A DNA stretch of 64,000 nt from Jejudonia soesokkakensis (GTDB taxonomy: Bacteria; Bacteroidota; Bacteroidia; Flavobacteriales; Flavobacteriaceae): assembly GCF_042664795.1 (NCBI RefSeq), contig NZ_JBHTBN010000006.1, positions 124,001-188,000 on the forward strand, in the 5' to 3' direction. The translations under genes were made by a program, and so were the position numbers. The notes beneath the pieces were generated by a model. It searched no databases. It was not told the origin of the DNA and was given only the letters and a program-made list of their open reading frames with translations. Of the stretch, positions 32,199 through 39,825 are shown in pieces. Each line of letters starts with the position of its first letter. Position 1 is the stretch's first letter.

Positions 32199-32810
32199 TT
32201 AGAGAATCTTCATAATTGAAGTTGGGCATTGGCCAATAAAACCCTTCAATGTGAAATCAACAGGTTCATCATGCCATTGTCTAGGTTGTGGTAATTTTAT
32301 TTTTTCTGGATAATCAATAGTTATTGGTCCTTCTCTATAGTTAAACTCTGTATCAAAAATGCCATCTTTTAATGATTCGCTAACATCTGTAGAATCTCCG
32401 CTTTGATGCATTTTTTTAAGACGCCGGTCCACCATAAAATAACTGGTCTCTTTATTAAATTTATGGTCGCGATCAATTTTTTTAACTATTAAATTATCTG
32501 GTGTTGAATTGTACATAGCTTGGATTTCTAACACAATTACTCCCCCTTCTTCAATACCGGTCTCGTCAGAATCTTTCTTATTACGATAAGCCATAAACTC
32601 TGCCTTAGTAATTCCTAAATCAACAATACCTTTATAAACATTTAAGTGAAGATGAACCTCTTCTAAAAAATAACAATTTTCTGTTTCAGATTCTCTTGTT
32701 TTTAATTTCGCAAATACTGAAAAAAAAGTGCCGTACAATTGACTGGCATAAATGGCTTGATAGTTAGTATTGTCCTTAAAATTAATGTAGGCTATTTGTG
32801 GTATACTCAT
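32199..32810 (-). CDS. Unknown protein heading the kinase/regulator operon
   Basis: A 203-residue soluble protein with no signal peptide or membrane span. It seems alpha/beta; notable pieces are YASQLYGTFFSVFAKLKTRE, CYFLEEVHLHLNVYKG, IVVLKIQ-like VIVLEIQAMYN, and a C-terminal FTLKGFIGQCPTSIMKIL. I do not recognise a family. It ends 1 bp before the kinase start and is the first gene after operator D. That position, ahead of the kinase and regulator in one transcript, suggests a signalling accessory or a target gene. Confidence 0.8.
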   Translation of the reverse strand: MSIPQIAYINFKDNTNYQAIYASQLYGTFFSVFAKLKTRESETENCYFLEEVHLHLNVYKGIVDLGITKAEFMAYRNKKDSDETGIEEGGVIVLEIQAMYNSTPDNLIVKKIDRDHKFNKETSYFMVDRRLKKMHQSGDSTDVSESLKDGIFDTEFNYREGPITIDYPEKIKLPQPRQWHDEPVDFTLKGFIGQCPTSIMKIL

Positions 32811-32836
32811 TTTTGTATGTTTAGTTTATTTATATT

Positions 32837-32884
32837 CAAAATAAGATGTTTTTCAAGCAAAAAAGCATACCCAGTACAGGGTAT
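32837..32884 (-). promoter_or_regulatory. ATACCC-N6-GGGTAT operator D with -7 box
   Basis: The palindrome ATACCC-AGTACA-GGGTAT is at 32867-32884. TTATTTTG (32844-32837) follows after exactly 22 bp on the minus strand, one mismatch from TAnnTTTG. The palindrome is 57 bp from the ATG of the unknown gene, and would place the kinase/regulator operon under its own control. Confidence 0.75.
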
Positions 32885-32963
32885 ATTCCTCTAAAGTAAA
32901 TTGAAGTTTCTAAAATTACAACTTGCAGTCCACTAATTTTTTATGTATGTAAGGAGATAATTC

Positions 32964-33152
32964 TTATGCTTTGAGCAGCGTCTTAATGACAAGTAAAGCA
33001 CCAATAAAAAAGATAAAACCGATTAAAATCCAGGCCGTATCTTTATAGTGTTTTTTATGTAATTTTTTGTCTTTACGGTAGCTTATAACCATTATACCTA
33101 CAAATACGATAAAGAATAAAACAGCAAATATTAATTGGTTGGTACTAAACAT
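32964..33152 (-). CDS. Small two-span membrane protein, 62 aa
   Basis: Two hydrophobic helices (about 5-23 and 43-60) are joined by a very basic loop SYRKDKKLHKKHYKD. The product is a small inner-membrane protein of unknown function. It is divergent from the MazG-like gene with only 35 bp between the starts. Confidence 0.7.
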   Translation of the reverse strand: MFSTNQLIFAVLFFIVFVGIMVISYRKDKKLHKKHYKDTAWILIGFIFFIGALLVIKTLLKA

Positions 33153-33187
33153 AAATTTGTAGTTTTGAAAGTGTAAAAGTACAACTT

Positions 33188-33580
33188 ATGAAAAATAAAA
33201 TAGCAGCCGTACACAAGTTTCATACAGCTTTCGGATTAGGAATTAAAAATACTCCAGAAGCTAATCTGGGAATCAAGAAAAATTTATTACGCTATGAACT
33301 CATGCGGGAAGAGAATGAAGAGTATCTGGAAGCAGCAAATAATGGAGATCTTGTCGAAGTGGCAGACGCATTGGGAGATATGTTATACATTCTCTGCGGA
33401 ACAATTATCGAACATGGTATGCAACATAAGATTGAAGAAGTGTTTAATGAAATTCAGCGTAGCAATATGAGTAAATTGGGAGCCGACGGAAAGCCTATCT
33501 ATCGCGAAGACGGAAAAGTTTTAAAGGGACCGAGTTACTTTAAACCAGATATTCAGGCTATTTTAGACAAACAGGGTTGA
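33188..33580 (+). CDS. MazG-like nucleoside triphosphate pyrophosphohydrolase
   Basis: A 130-residue all-alpha NTP pyrophosphatase (PRA-PH/MazG-like superfamily). The metal site is EENEEYLEAANNGDLVEVADALGDMLYIL, giving the ExxE...ExxD pattern near residues 39-64. A C-terminal strip GPSYFKPDIQAILD is typical of this Bacteroidota group. It probably hydrolyses non-canonical or excess NTPs. A TAAATTTG box (33152-33159) precedes it. It is convergent with ilvE, 2 bp apart. Confidence 0.88.
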   Translation: MKNKIAAVHKFHTAFGLGIKNTPEANLGIKKNLLRYELMREENEEYLEAANNGDLVEVADALGDMLYILCGTIIEHGMQHKIEEVFNEIQRSNMSKLGADGKPIYREDGKVLKGPSYFKPDIQAILDKQG

Positions 33581-33582
33581 CA

Positions 33583-34653
33583 TTAAACTACTTGATGTCT
33601 CCAGCCAAATGTATCCTCAGCAACATTATGCTGAATATCCATAAGCTCTTTCTTCAATTTTAAAGCATATTCATGATTGTTTGAGGGAATATTATATGTA
33701 ACATTGGCATAACTAAAAGCACTCACAGGGCTTATTACAGCTGCAGTTCCCGCTCCAAAAATTTCTTTAAGCGTTCCATTTTTAGCGGCATCAACCACTT
33801 CAGAAACTAAAACAGGTCGCTCTTCTACTTTTATATGGCTTCGTTTTGCAAGATCGATCACACTTTTTCTTGTAATGCCATCAAGAATACGGTCACCCGT
33901 TGGCGCCGTAAGAAGCGTGTCATTTATTCGAAAAAAGACATTCATAGTTCCAGCTTCCTCAAGGTATTTGTGTTCGTTGGCATCTGTCCAGATTACTTGC
34001 TGAAAACCTTCTGCTTTGGCCAAATTTGTGGGAAAGAATTGTGCTCCGTAATTCCCTGCAGCCTTTGCAAAACCAACACCTCCATTAGCCGAACGGCTAT
34101 ATTTTTGTGCAATAACCACTTTTACATCTCCAGTATAGTATGCTTGTGCTGGAGATAATAAAATCATAAATTTATATTGATCTGAAGGAGAGGCCGAAAC
34201 TCCCACTTGCGTAGCAATAGAAAAAGGTCTTATATATAATGAATTACCCATTCCAGGTTTAATCCATTCTTGATCCAATTGCAATAAAGTTTCTAAGGCT
34301 TCAAAAAATATATCTTTCGGAAATTCTGGCATAGCCATCCTTACAGATGATTTGTTTATCCTTTCATGATTGAGTTCAGGCCTAAAAAGAAATACATTAC
34401 CATTATCATCTTTATAGGCTTTCATTCCTTCAAATACAGCCTGAGCATAGTGAAATACTTTTGCTCCAGGAGAAATTGTTAAAGGACCATAAGGTTTAAT
34501 GGTAGGGTTTTGCCAAGATCCATTTATGTAATCACACTCAAACATATGATCTGAAAATATATTACCGAAAGTTAAATTCTTAAAATCTACTTGAGCTATT
34601 CTTGAATTTTTAACTTTTTGTACGGTAATTTTTGATTCAGTGGTTTGATGCAT
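33583..34653 (-). CDS. ilvE: Branched-chain amino acid aminotransferase
   Basis: A 356-residue fold-type IV PLP enzyme. The PLP lysine lies in GGVGFAKAAGNYGAQFFP, the cofactor phosphate region in YLEEAGTMNVFF, and substrate-loop segments in LTAPTGDRILDGITRKS and IFGAGTAAVISPV. It transaminates Leu, Ile and Val with 2-oxoglutarate. The size matches the type II BCAT group. No other ilv genes are nearby; it stands alone. Confidence 0.95.
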   Translation of the reverse strand: MHQTTESKITVQKVKNSRIAQVDFKNLTFGNIFSDHMFECDYINGSWQNPTIKPYGPLTISPGAKVFHYAQAVFEGMKAYKDDNGNVFLFRPELNHERINKSSVRMAMPEFPKDIFFEALETLLQLDQEWIKPGMGNSLYIRPFSIATQVGVSASPSDQYKFMILLSPAQAYYTGDVKVVIAQKYSRSANGGVGFAKAAGNYGAQFFPTNLAKAEGFQQVIWTDANEHKYLEEAGTMNVFFRINDTLLTAPTGDRILDGITRKSVIDLAKRSHIKVEERPVLVSEVVDAAKNGTLKEIFGAGTAAVISPVSAFSYANVTYNIPSNNHEYALKLKKELMDIQHNVAEDTFGWRHQVV

Positions 34654-34761
34654 GAGGTGTGGTATTAGGTTTTGTAAATTTACTTAAAAAAATGCCCAAA
34701 AAAAACGTAAATTTTTCATAAAATTGCAGTATATTAATAAACAAGACTTTAATCTAAAACC

Positions 34762-35283
34762 ATGAAATTTAAATCACTTTATTTACTTGCAATTGCCGGA
34801 GTATTTGCCCTGAGTTGTAACAATACGAATACCAAAGAAATTGAGAATACCGAAACTCAAGTGGAACTAAAAGAAATTGCATACCAAACGTTTGGAGATA
34901 CAATTACCGATAAAGATGTGATAACAAAAGATGAAATGTTAGCGAAGTATCAAGACTTAAAACCAGGTGATACGATAGATGTAAAATTTACCGCGAAGGT
35001 GAACGAGGTATGTCAGTCAAAAGGATGCTGGATGCAAATGGATCTTGGAGAAGAAGAGGCCATGGTTAAATTTAAGGACTACGCTTTTTTTATGCCTAAA
35101 GATATTGCCGGAGAAGAAATTATCGTTTCAGGTAAAGCATTTGTAAATGAGATGAGTGTGGATGAGCAACGTCACTATGCTGAAGATGCTGGAAAATCGG
35201 AAGAAGAAATTGCAGCGATCACAGAACCTAAGCGTACGCTATCTTTTACATCGAACGGGGTTCTTATTGCCCAAAAAGAATAA
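34762..35283 (+). CDS. DUF4920 lipoprotein
   Basis: A 173-residue protein with a lipoprotein signal ending FALSC. The mature domain has the DUF4920 signature: QTFGDTITDKDVITKDEML, GDTIDVKFTAKVNEVCQSKGCWMQM with two Cys (CxxxGCW), and VKFKDYAFFMPKDIAGEE. This is an OB-like fold reminiscent of metal or haem-associated proteins; the function is unknown. mnmD starts 3 bp after its stop. Confidence 0.9.
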   Translation: MKFKSLYLLAIAGVFALSCNNTNTKEIENTETQVELKEIAYQTFGDTITDKDVITKDEMLAKYQDLKPGDTIDVKFTAKVNEVCQSKGCWMQMDLGEEEAMVKFKDYAFFMPKDIAGEEIIVSGKAFVNEMSVDEQRHYAEDAGKSEEEIAAITEPKRTLSFTSNGVLIAQKE

Positions 35284-35286
35284 ATT

Positions 35287-35964
35287 TTGAAACGCGAGTT
35301 TCTTACCACTGGTGATGGATCGGTTACCATCCATTTACCAGACTGGAATGAACAATACCACTCTAAACATGGCGCCATTAATGAGGCGCTTCATGTTTTT
35401 ATAGAGGCAGGTATACGGTATTTTATGGCTGAAAATTCAAACACATTACTTCAGCCTATGTCAATTTTAGAAGTAGGATTTGGTACAGGATTAAATGCTT
35501 TTTTGAGCTGTATTTTTTCTGAAAAAAACTCGATAGCTATAAATTACACAGGTGTAGAAGCGTATCCAATCATAGCTTCAGAAATTAAAAACTTAAACTA
35601 CGCCACTCAATTGGATGCTTCTAAGGCTCTATTTGAGAAATTGCATACCATTGAATGGGAAGTGCCTTCAGAAATCACTACAAATTTTACACTTACAAAG
35701 CAGCAAAAGTTCTTTAATGATATTTCTGATGAGAATAGGTTTCAACTTATTTTTTTTGATGCTTTTGGAGCACGCGTGCAACCAGAATTATGGACTAAAG
35801 CTATTTTTCAAAAAATGTATTTTGCGCTACAGCCTAGAGGCGTTTTGGTAACATATGCTGCTAAAGGCAGTGTGAGACGTGCTATGCAAGCAGTAGGTTT
35901 TAAAGTGGAGCGTCTTCCAGGACCTCCCGGAAAAAGAGAAATGCTTCGAGCAGTAAAAAATTAG
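35287..35964 (+). CDS. mnmD: tRNA U34 5-methylaminomethyl-2-thiouridine methyltransferase MnmD
   Basis: A 225-residue SAM methyltransferase matching the N-terminal half of E. coli MnmC. It has a GDGSVTIHLPDWNEQYHSKHGAINEALHVFI start, the SAM loop ILEVGFGTGLNAF, and FQLIFFDAFGARVQPELWT. It methylates the wobble base of tRNAs. The start is the TTG at 35287: the family's conserved N-terminus begins right after it, an in-frame TAA lies 6 bp upstream, and no ATG is available. It is tightly behind the DUF4920 gene. Confidence 0.92.
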   Translation: MKREFLTTGDGSVTIHLPDWNEQYHSKHGAINEALHVFIEAGIRYFMAENSNTLLQPMSILEVGFGTGLNAFLSCIFSEKNSIAINYTGVEAYPIIASEIKNLNYATQLDASKALFEKLHTIEWEVPSEITTNFTLTKQQKFFNDISDENRFQLIFFDAFGARVQPELWTKAIFQKMYFALQPRGVLVTYAAKGSVRRAMQAVGFKVERLPGPPGKREMLRAVKN

Positions 35965-36077
35965 GAACTTACTTTCTACTTCAAGAATAGCCTCTAATTA
36001 AATACTTCACAATTAACAAAAAACTAACTTCAAAATCTTTTATGAAGGACGAAATTTGAGTATCTTAAAAAGAAAAA

Positions 36078-36989
36078 ATGAAGGTTCTAATAACAGGAGC
36101 TACGGGTCTTATTGGTAGCAAATTGGCGAAAGATTGTATGGATGAAGGTATGACTGTTCATTATCTTACAACAAGTAAAGAAAAAATTAAAAACGAGCCT
36201 TCTTACAAAGGTTTTTATTGGGACCCTTCAAAAAGTATCTTAGACAATAAATGTTTTGAAGGTGTCACAGTAATTATAAATCTTGTTGGAGCCACCATCT
36301 CGAAAAGGTGGACTAAATCTTATAAAAAGGAAATTCTTGAAAGTAGAACTCAGACAGCAAATTTACTTTATCAAACCCTTTTAAGTAATGGACACGATGT
36401 AAAGCACTTTATTTCAGCCAGCGGGGTTTCAATTTATCCTAACAGCAAGACTAAATTATATACCGAGGAAAGCCAAGAAGTGGACGATACTTTTTTAGCC
36501 GAAGTTGTCGTAGCCTGGGAAGCAGCTGCAGACCAGTTTAAAAATTTAGGAATGGAAGTTACTAAAATACGTACTGGTGTAGTCTTGGCTAAAGAGGATG
36601 GAGCCTTACCAAAATTAGTTGAGCCCATTCAAGCAAATATTGGGGCACCTTTAGGAAGCGGAAAACAATGGCAATCGTGGATACATCTGGAGGATATTTG
36701 TAATATCTATTTATATGTATTAAATAATACCATTGAAGGAACCATTAACGCAGTAGCACCAACCCCAGTGACTAATAAAAAAATGACACAGGAAATAGCC
36801 CGAATTTTAGATAAATCATTATGGTTGCCCAATATTCCTGGATTTATATTAAAGATTGCATTGGGAGAAATGTCAGTATTGGTGTTAGAAGGTCAATTAG
36901 TAAGTTCCAGAAAAATAGAAAAATTAGGGTTTATTTTTAGGCATTCTAATATCGAGAGCGCCTTACGAGATCTACTCCCATTAAAATAA
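36078..36989 (+). CDS. TIGR01777-family NAD-dependent epimerase/dehydratase
   Basis: A 303-residue extended short-chain dehydrogenase with the N-terminal nucleotide loop LITGATGLIGSKLAKD. It has the WDPSKSILDNKCFEGVTVIINLVGA segment and the family-specific HFISASGVSIYPN...VVAWEAAADQF and WQSWIHLEDICNIYLYVL stretches of TIGR01777 (YfcH-like). The usual YxxxK is altered here, as often in this family. The function of the family is not settled. It stands alone, convergent with yceI. Confidence 0.9.
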   Translation: MKVLITGATGLIGSKLAKDCMDEGMTVHYLTTSKEKIKNEPSYKGFYWDPSKSILDNKCFEGVTVIINLVGATISKRWTKSYKKEILESRTQTANLLYQTLLSNGHDVKHFISASGVSIYPNSKTKLYTEESQEVDDTFLAEVVVAWEAAADQFKNLGMEVTKIRTGVVLAKEDGALPKLVEPIQANIGAPLGSGKQWQSWIHLEDICNIYLYVLNNTIEGTINAVAPTPVTNKKMTQEIARILDKSLWLPNIPGFILKIALGEMSVLVLEGQLVSSRKIEKLGFIFRHSNIESALRDLLPLK

Positions 36990-37004
36990 TTAGTACCTTT
37001 TTTA

Positions 37005-37043
37005 AACAGATATGGGGCGGCCTTTGGCCGCCCCATATCTGTT
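37005..37043. repeat. Perfect 18-bp inverted repeat with 3-base loop
   Basis: The arms (37005-37022 and 37026-37043) are exact complements around TTT, with a GC-rich core GGGGCGGCC. It lies between the convergent TIGR01777 and yceI genes and so is probably a shared terminator, though neither strand has a classic T tract right after the stem. Confidence 0.9.
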
Positions 37044-37063
37044 ATAGTATTTTATAAATAGAC

Positions 37064-37732
37064 TTAGGCTTTATTCGCATGAAGCTCTACCTGAATTTCT
37101 ATTTCATCATTGATAAATTTATCTCCAAGATTATCAAAGATAGATTTAGAGCCATAATTTACATCCCACTTTGTTCTGTCGATCATGAATTTTTTACTTT
37201 TTAGAAAAATTGTATTTCCAGGATACGAAACAGTGGCTGGAAATTCTATATTATTAGTTTTTCCTTTTATAGTTAGGTTGCCTTTAATTAATGGTTCATA
37301 TTGAGTTCCCTCAATACTAGTAATTTCAAAAGTAGCTTCAGGATATTCGTTTACATTAAAAAAGTCTCCTTCTTTTCCTTCTACAGTTCCTTTTAGATGA
37401 GCTTCTAGATTTGCTTTGCTTTCTCCTTCAAGATCTGTATTTTCAATGCTATTCATGTTTATCGTAAAGTTTCCGGCCTCTAATTGCCTATCTGTTGCAG
37501 CTACTGTTCCTCCAGATAATTTAATTGTTCCAGTATGGGTCCCAGTTGGTTTTTCCCCTTTCCACATGATAACAGATTTTGATGTGTCTACGGTATAGTT
37601 ACTAGCAGATTCTGTAGCTTCAACAACATCTTGTTCTTCACCTGTTGTAGCCTCTTTTTTGTTGTCTTTACATGCAATTACAGCAGTACCAACAAAAGCT
37701 ACCAGTGCAATGTTTAAGAATATTTTTTTCAT
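37064..37732 (-). CDS. YceI-family periplasmic/lipoprotein
   Basis: A 222-residue protein with a lipoprotein signal (MKKIFLNIALVAFVGTAVIAC). The mature part is a lipocalin-like YceI domain: YTVDTSKSVIMWKGEKPTGTHTG, EAHLKGTVEGKEGDFFNVNEYPEATFEI, and KSKKFMIDRTKWDVNYGSKS. The family binds polyprenyl or other lipids in a beta-barrel pocket in the periplasm. It stands alone, divergent from grpE. Confidence 0.93.
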   Translation of the reverse strand: MKKIFLNIALVAFVGTAVIACKDNKKEATTGEEQDVVEATESASNYTVDTSKSVIMWKGEKPTGTHTGTIKLSGGTVAATDRQLEAGNFTINMNSIENTDLEGESKANLEAHLKGTVEGKEGDFFNVNEYPEATFEITSIEGTQYEPLIKGNLTIKGKTNNIEFPATVSYPGNTIFLKSKKFMIDRTKWDVNYGSKSIFDNLGDKFINDEIEIQVELHANKA

Positions 37733-37820
37733 TTTATTTGGTTTGTGATTAATAAGTTACAAAATTAGAGAAGCTAATTGCTAAACTTCTTAAATATATA
37801 TTAAAATAAACCGATGACAT

Positions 37821-37853
37821 TTTGACATTTAATCACAAATGGCAGTACTTTTG
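37821..37853 (+). promoter_or_regulatory. Promoter of grpE-dnaJ
   Basis: A -33-like TTTG (37821-37824), then 21 bp, then an exact -7 box TACTTTTG (37846-37853). The start point near 37858 lies after a TTG at 37822 that opens a longer frame, so it decides the grpE start. I see no CIRCE-type repeat. Confidence 0.7.
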
Positions 37854-37884
37854 CTCACCTAAGAAAAAATTAAAGAATAGTATA

Positions 37885-38445
37885 GTGAGTAAAAAAGAAA
37901 AAATTAAAGAGGTTGTAGAAGATGAGGTTCTTACAAACAACGAAACTTCGTCTGAAGAAAAAGCAAAAGTTTCCGAAGAAAAAGAAGATGAAATTGATCC
38001 TATAGAATCGCTTCAGACAGAGTTAAATAATGAACGCGATAAATTTTTAAGGCTTTTTGCAGAATTTGAAAATTTTAAAAAGAGAACAGGTAAAGAGCGA
38101 ATTGAGTTATTTAAAACTGCAGGGCGAGAGATTATAGAGGCGATGCTGCCCATCTTGGATGATTTTGACAGAGCAATGAAAGAGTTTAGCAATGATTCTG
38201 AAGATGTTCACGTACAGGGAATGTCTCTAATTCATGCAAAACTGAAAGAAACGCTTAAAAATAAAGGTTTACAGGTGGCAGAAACAAATCAGGGAGATAC
38301 CTTTGATGCTGAAATACATGAAGCCATCACACAAATTCCAGCACCTTCAGAAGACTTGAAAGGAAAAATTATTGATGTAGTTGAAAAGGGATACATGCTA
38401 GGCGAAAAAATTATTCGATATCCTAAAGTAGTGATTGGACAATAA
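37885..38445 (+). CDS. grpE: Nucleotide exchange factor GrpE
   Basis: The GTG at 37885 gives a 186-residue protein (MSKKEKIKEVVEDE...). An upstream TTG frame start (37822) is rejected because it precedes the promoter. After an acidic N-terminus come the long dimerisation coiled coil (LQTELNNERDKFLRLFAEFENFKKRT) and the C-terminal beta domain (GLQVAETNQGDTFDAEIHEAITQIP...GYMLGEKIIRYPKVVIG). It releases ADP from DnaK. dnaJ follows 26 bp downstream; dnaK is not in the window. Confidence 0.95.
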   Translation: MSKKEKIKEVVEDEVLTNNETSSEEKAKVSEEKEDEIDPIESLQTELNNERDKFLRLFAEFENFKKRTGKERIELFKTAGREIIEAMLPILDDFDRAMKEFSNDSEDVHVQGMSLIHAKLKETLKNKGLQVAETNQGDTFDAEIHEAITQIPAPSEDLKGKIIDVVEKGYMLGEKIIRYPKVVIGQ

Positions 38446-38471
38446 AATAAGCTGTTAAGAACGAACATATA

Positions 38472-39587
38472 ATGAAAGAAGATTTTTACGACATATTAGG
38501 GATTTCTAAAGGAGCCTCGGCAGCCGAGATAAAAAAAGCATACCGAAAAAAAGCAATTGAATTTCATCCAGATAAAAATCCTGGGGATTCTACAGCTGAA
38601 GAAAACTTTAAAAAAGCTGCAGAAGCGTATGAAGTGCTAAGCGACCCAAATAAAAAAGCCCGATACGACCAATATGGACACCAGGCATTCGAAGGCGGCG
38701 GCGGCTTTGGCGGTGGCGGTATGAACATGGATGATATTTTTAGTCAGTTCGGAGATATTTTTGGTGGAGCATTTGGCGGCGGCGGCGGATTTAGTGGTTT
38801 TGGGGGCGGACGCACCAGAACTGTTAAAGGAAGCAATCTTCGGGTTCGTTTAAAACTAAGCCTAGAGGAAATCGCAAATGGAGTTGAGAAAAAAATAAAA
38901 GTAAAACGCAAGAAAGTTGCTGCAGGTACTACATATAAAACTTGTCCTACCTGTAATGGGCAAGGTCAGGTTACCAGGATTCAAAATACCATTTTGGGGC
39001 GTATGCAGACATCTGCTACCTGTTCGACCTGTGGAGGATCTGGCCAATCGATAGATAAGAAACCATCAAATGCAGATGCTAACGGAATGCTTACGACCGA
39101 AGAAACGGTTTCCATCAAAATTCCGGCAGGAGTAGTGGACGGCATGCAATTAAAAGTTTCAGGAAAAGGAAATGATGCTCCTGGAAATGGTATTGCTGGA
39201 GATTTATTAGTTGCGATTGAAGAAAAACCTCACGAATCACTACAGCGCGAAGGGGATAATCTACACTATGATTTGTATATAAATTTTTCTGAAGCAGCCC
39301 TCGGTACCTCAAAAGAGATAGATACGGTTACAGGAAAAGTGAGAATTAAAATAGATTCTGGAGTGCAAAGTGGAAAAATCCTACGTTTAAGAGGCAAAGG
39401 AATTCCTAGTATCAATGGCTACGGAAGCGGAGATTTATTGGTGCATATAAATGTTTGGACACCCAAAGAATTATCTAAAGAACAAAAGGACTTTTTTGAA
39501 AAAATGATGGCTGACGAAAACTTTACGCCTAAACCAGAAAAAGAGGATAAGTCCTTCTTTGAAAAAGTAAAAGATATGTTTTCTTAA
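38472..39587 (+). CDS. dnaJ: Molecular chaperone DnaJ with a two-motif zinc region
   Basis: A 371-residue type I-like DnaJ: J domain (residues 1-70, YRKKAIEFHPDKNPG with HPD), a Gly/Phe-rich linker (70-120), a central region, and the C-terminal substrate domains ending SFFEKVKDMFS. Only two CxxCxGxG motifs are present (CPTCNGQG and CSTCGGSG, about residues 158-190), where E. coli DnaJ has four. From memory this reduced zinc region is normal in Flavobacteriaceae. It stimulates DnaK ATPase and delivers substrates. It forms an operon with grpE. Confidence 0.95.
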   Translation: MKEDFYDILGISKGASAAEIKKAYRKKAIEFHPDKNPGDSTAEENFKKAAEAYEVLSDPNKKARYDQYGHQAFEGGGGFGGGGMNMDDIFSQFGDIFGGAFGGGGGFSGFGGGRTRTVKGSNLRVRLKLSLEEIANGVEKKIKVKRKKVAAGTTYKTCPTCNGQGQVTRIQNTILGRMQTSATCSTCGGSGQSIDKKPSNADANGMLTTEETVSIKIPAGVVDGMQLKVSGKGNDAPGNGIAGDLLVAIEEKPHESLQREGDNLHYDLYINFSEAALGTSKEIDTVTGKVRIKIDSGVQSGKILRLRGKGIPSINGYGSGDLLVHINVWTPKELSKEQKDFFEKMMADENFTPKPEKEDKSFFEKVKDMFS

Positions 39588-39616
39588 CAAATCGTTAATT
39601 ATATAAAAAATTTGTA

Positions 39617-39712
39617 TATATTTGAGTATCGCTTTTAATAGCGATAATTTTTCTTTTTCATAGCAATTTTTTTCCCACCTTAGATTTTTAATGTAAGGTG
39701 GGTTTTGTTTTT
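39617..39712 (+). ncRNA. Candidate short transcript downstream of dnaJ
   Basis: In the 238-bp gap between dnaJ and the ABC transporter there is an exact -7 box TATATTTG (39617-39624), a hairpin ATCGC-TTTTAATA-GCGAT (39628-39645), and an intrinsic terminator at 39674-39712. A start near 39629 would give an RNA of about 85 nt without an ORF. The whole may equally be just the dnaJ 3' end. There is no direct evidence of transcription. Confidence 0.35.
39674..39712 (+). terminator. Intrinsic terminator after grpE-dnaJ
   Basis: Perfect 9-bp stem CCCACCTTA / TAAGGTGGG with an 11-base AT-rich loop, followed by TTTTGTTTTT. Confidence 0.85.
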
Positions 39713-39825
39713 AAGCAGTTTAGCCATTCTGTATCGAATTATTTTTCTCCTTCTTGTAACAAATTCTAAATTTGCTTACTTACAATACGAAAGAAGTTTA
39801 CTTTTACAGTACCTAAAACCCAATC

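Noticed and set aside
37822..37884. TTG-initiated N-terminal extension of grpE
   Set aside because: It contains the promoter (TTTG at 37821-37824 and TACTTTTG at 37846-37853), so it cannot be part of the main message. The GTG at 37885 starts a normal GrpE.
38472..39587. DnaJ as a damaged gene because two of four zinc motifs are missing
   Set aside because: The frame and other domains are intact, and from memory flavobacterial DnaJ proteins usually have only two such motifs.
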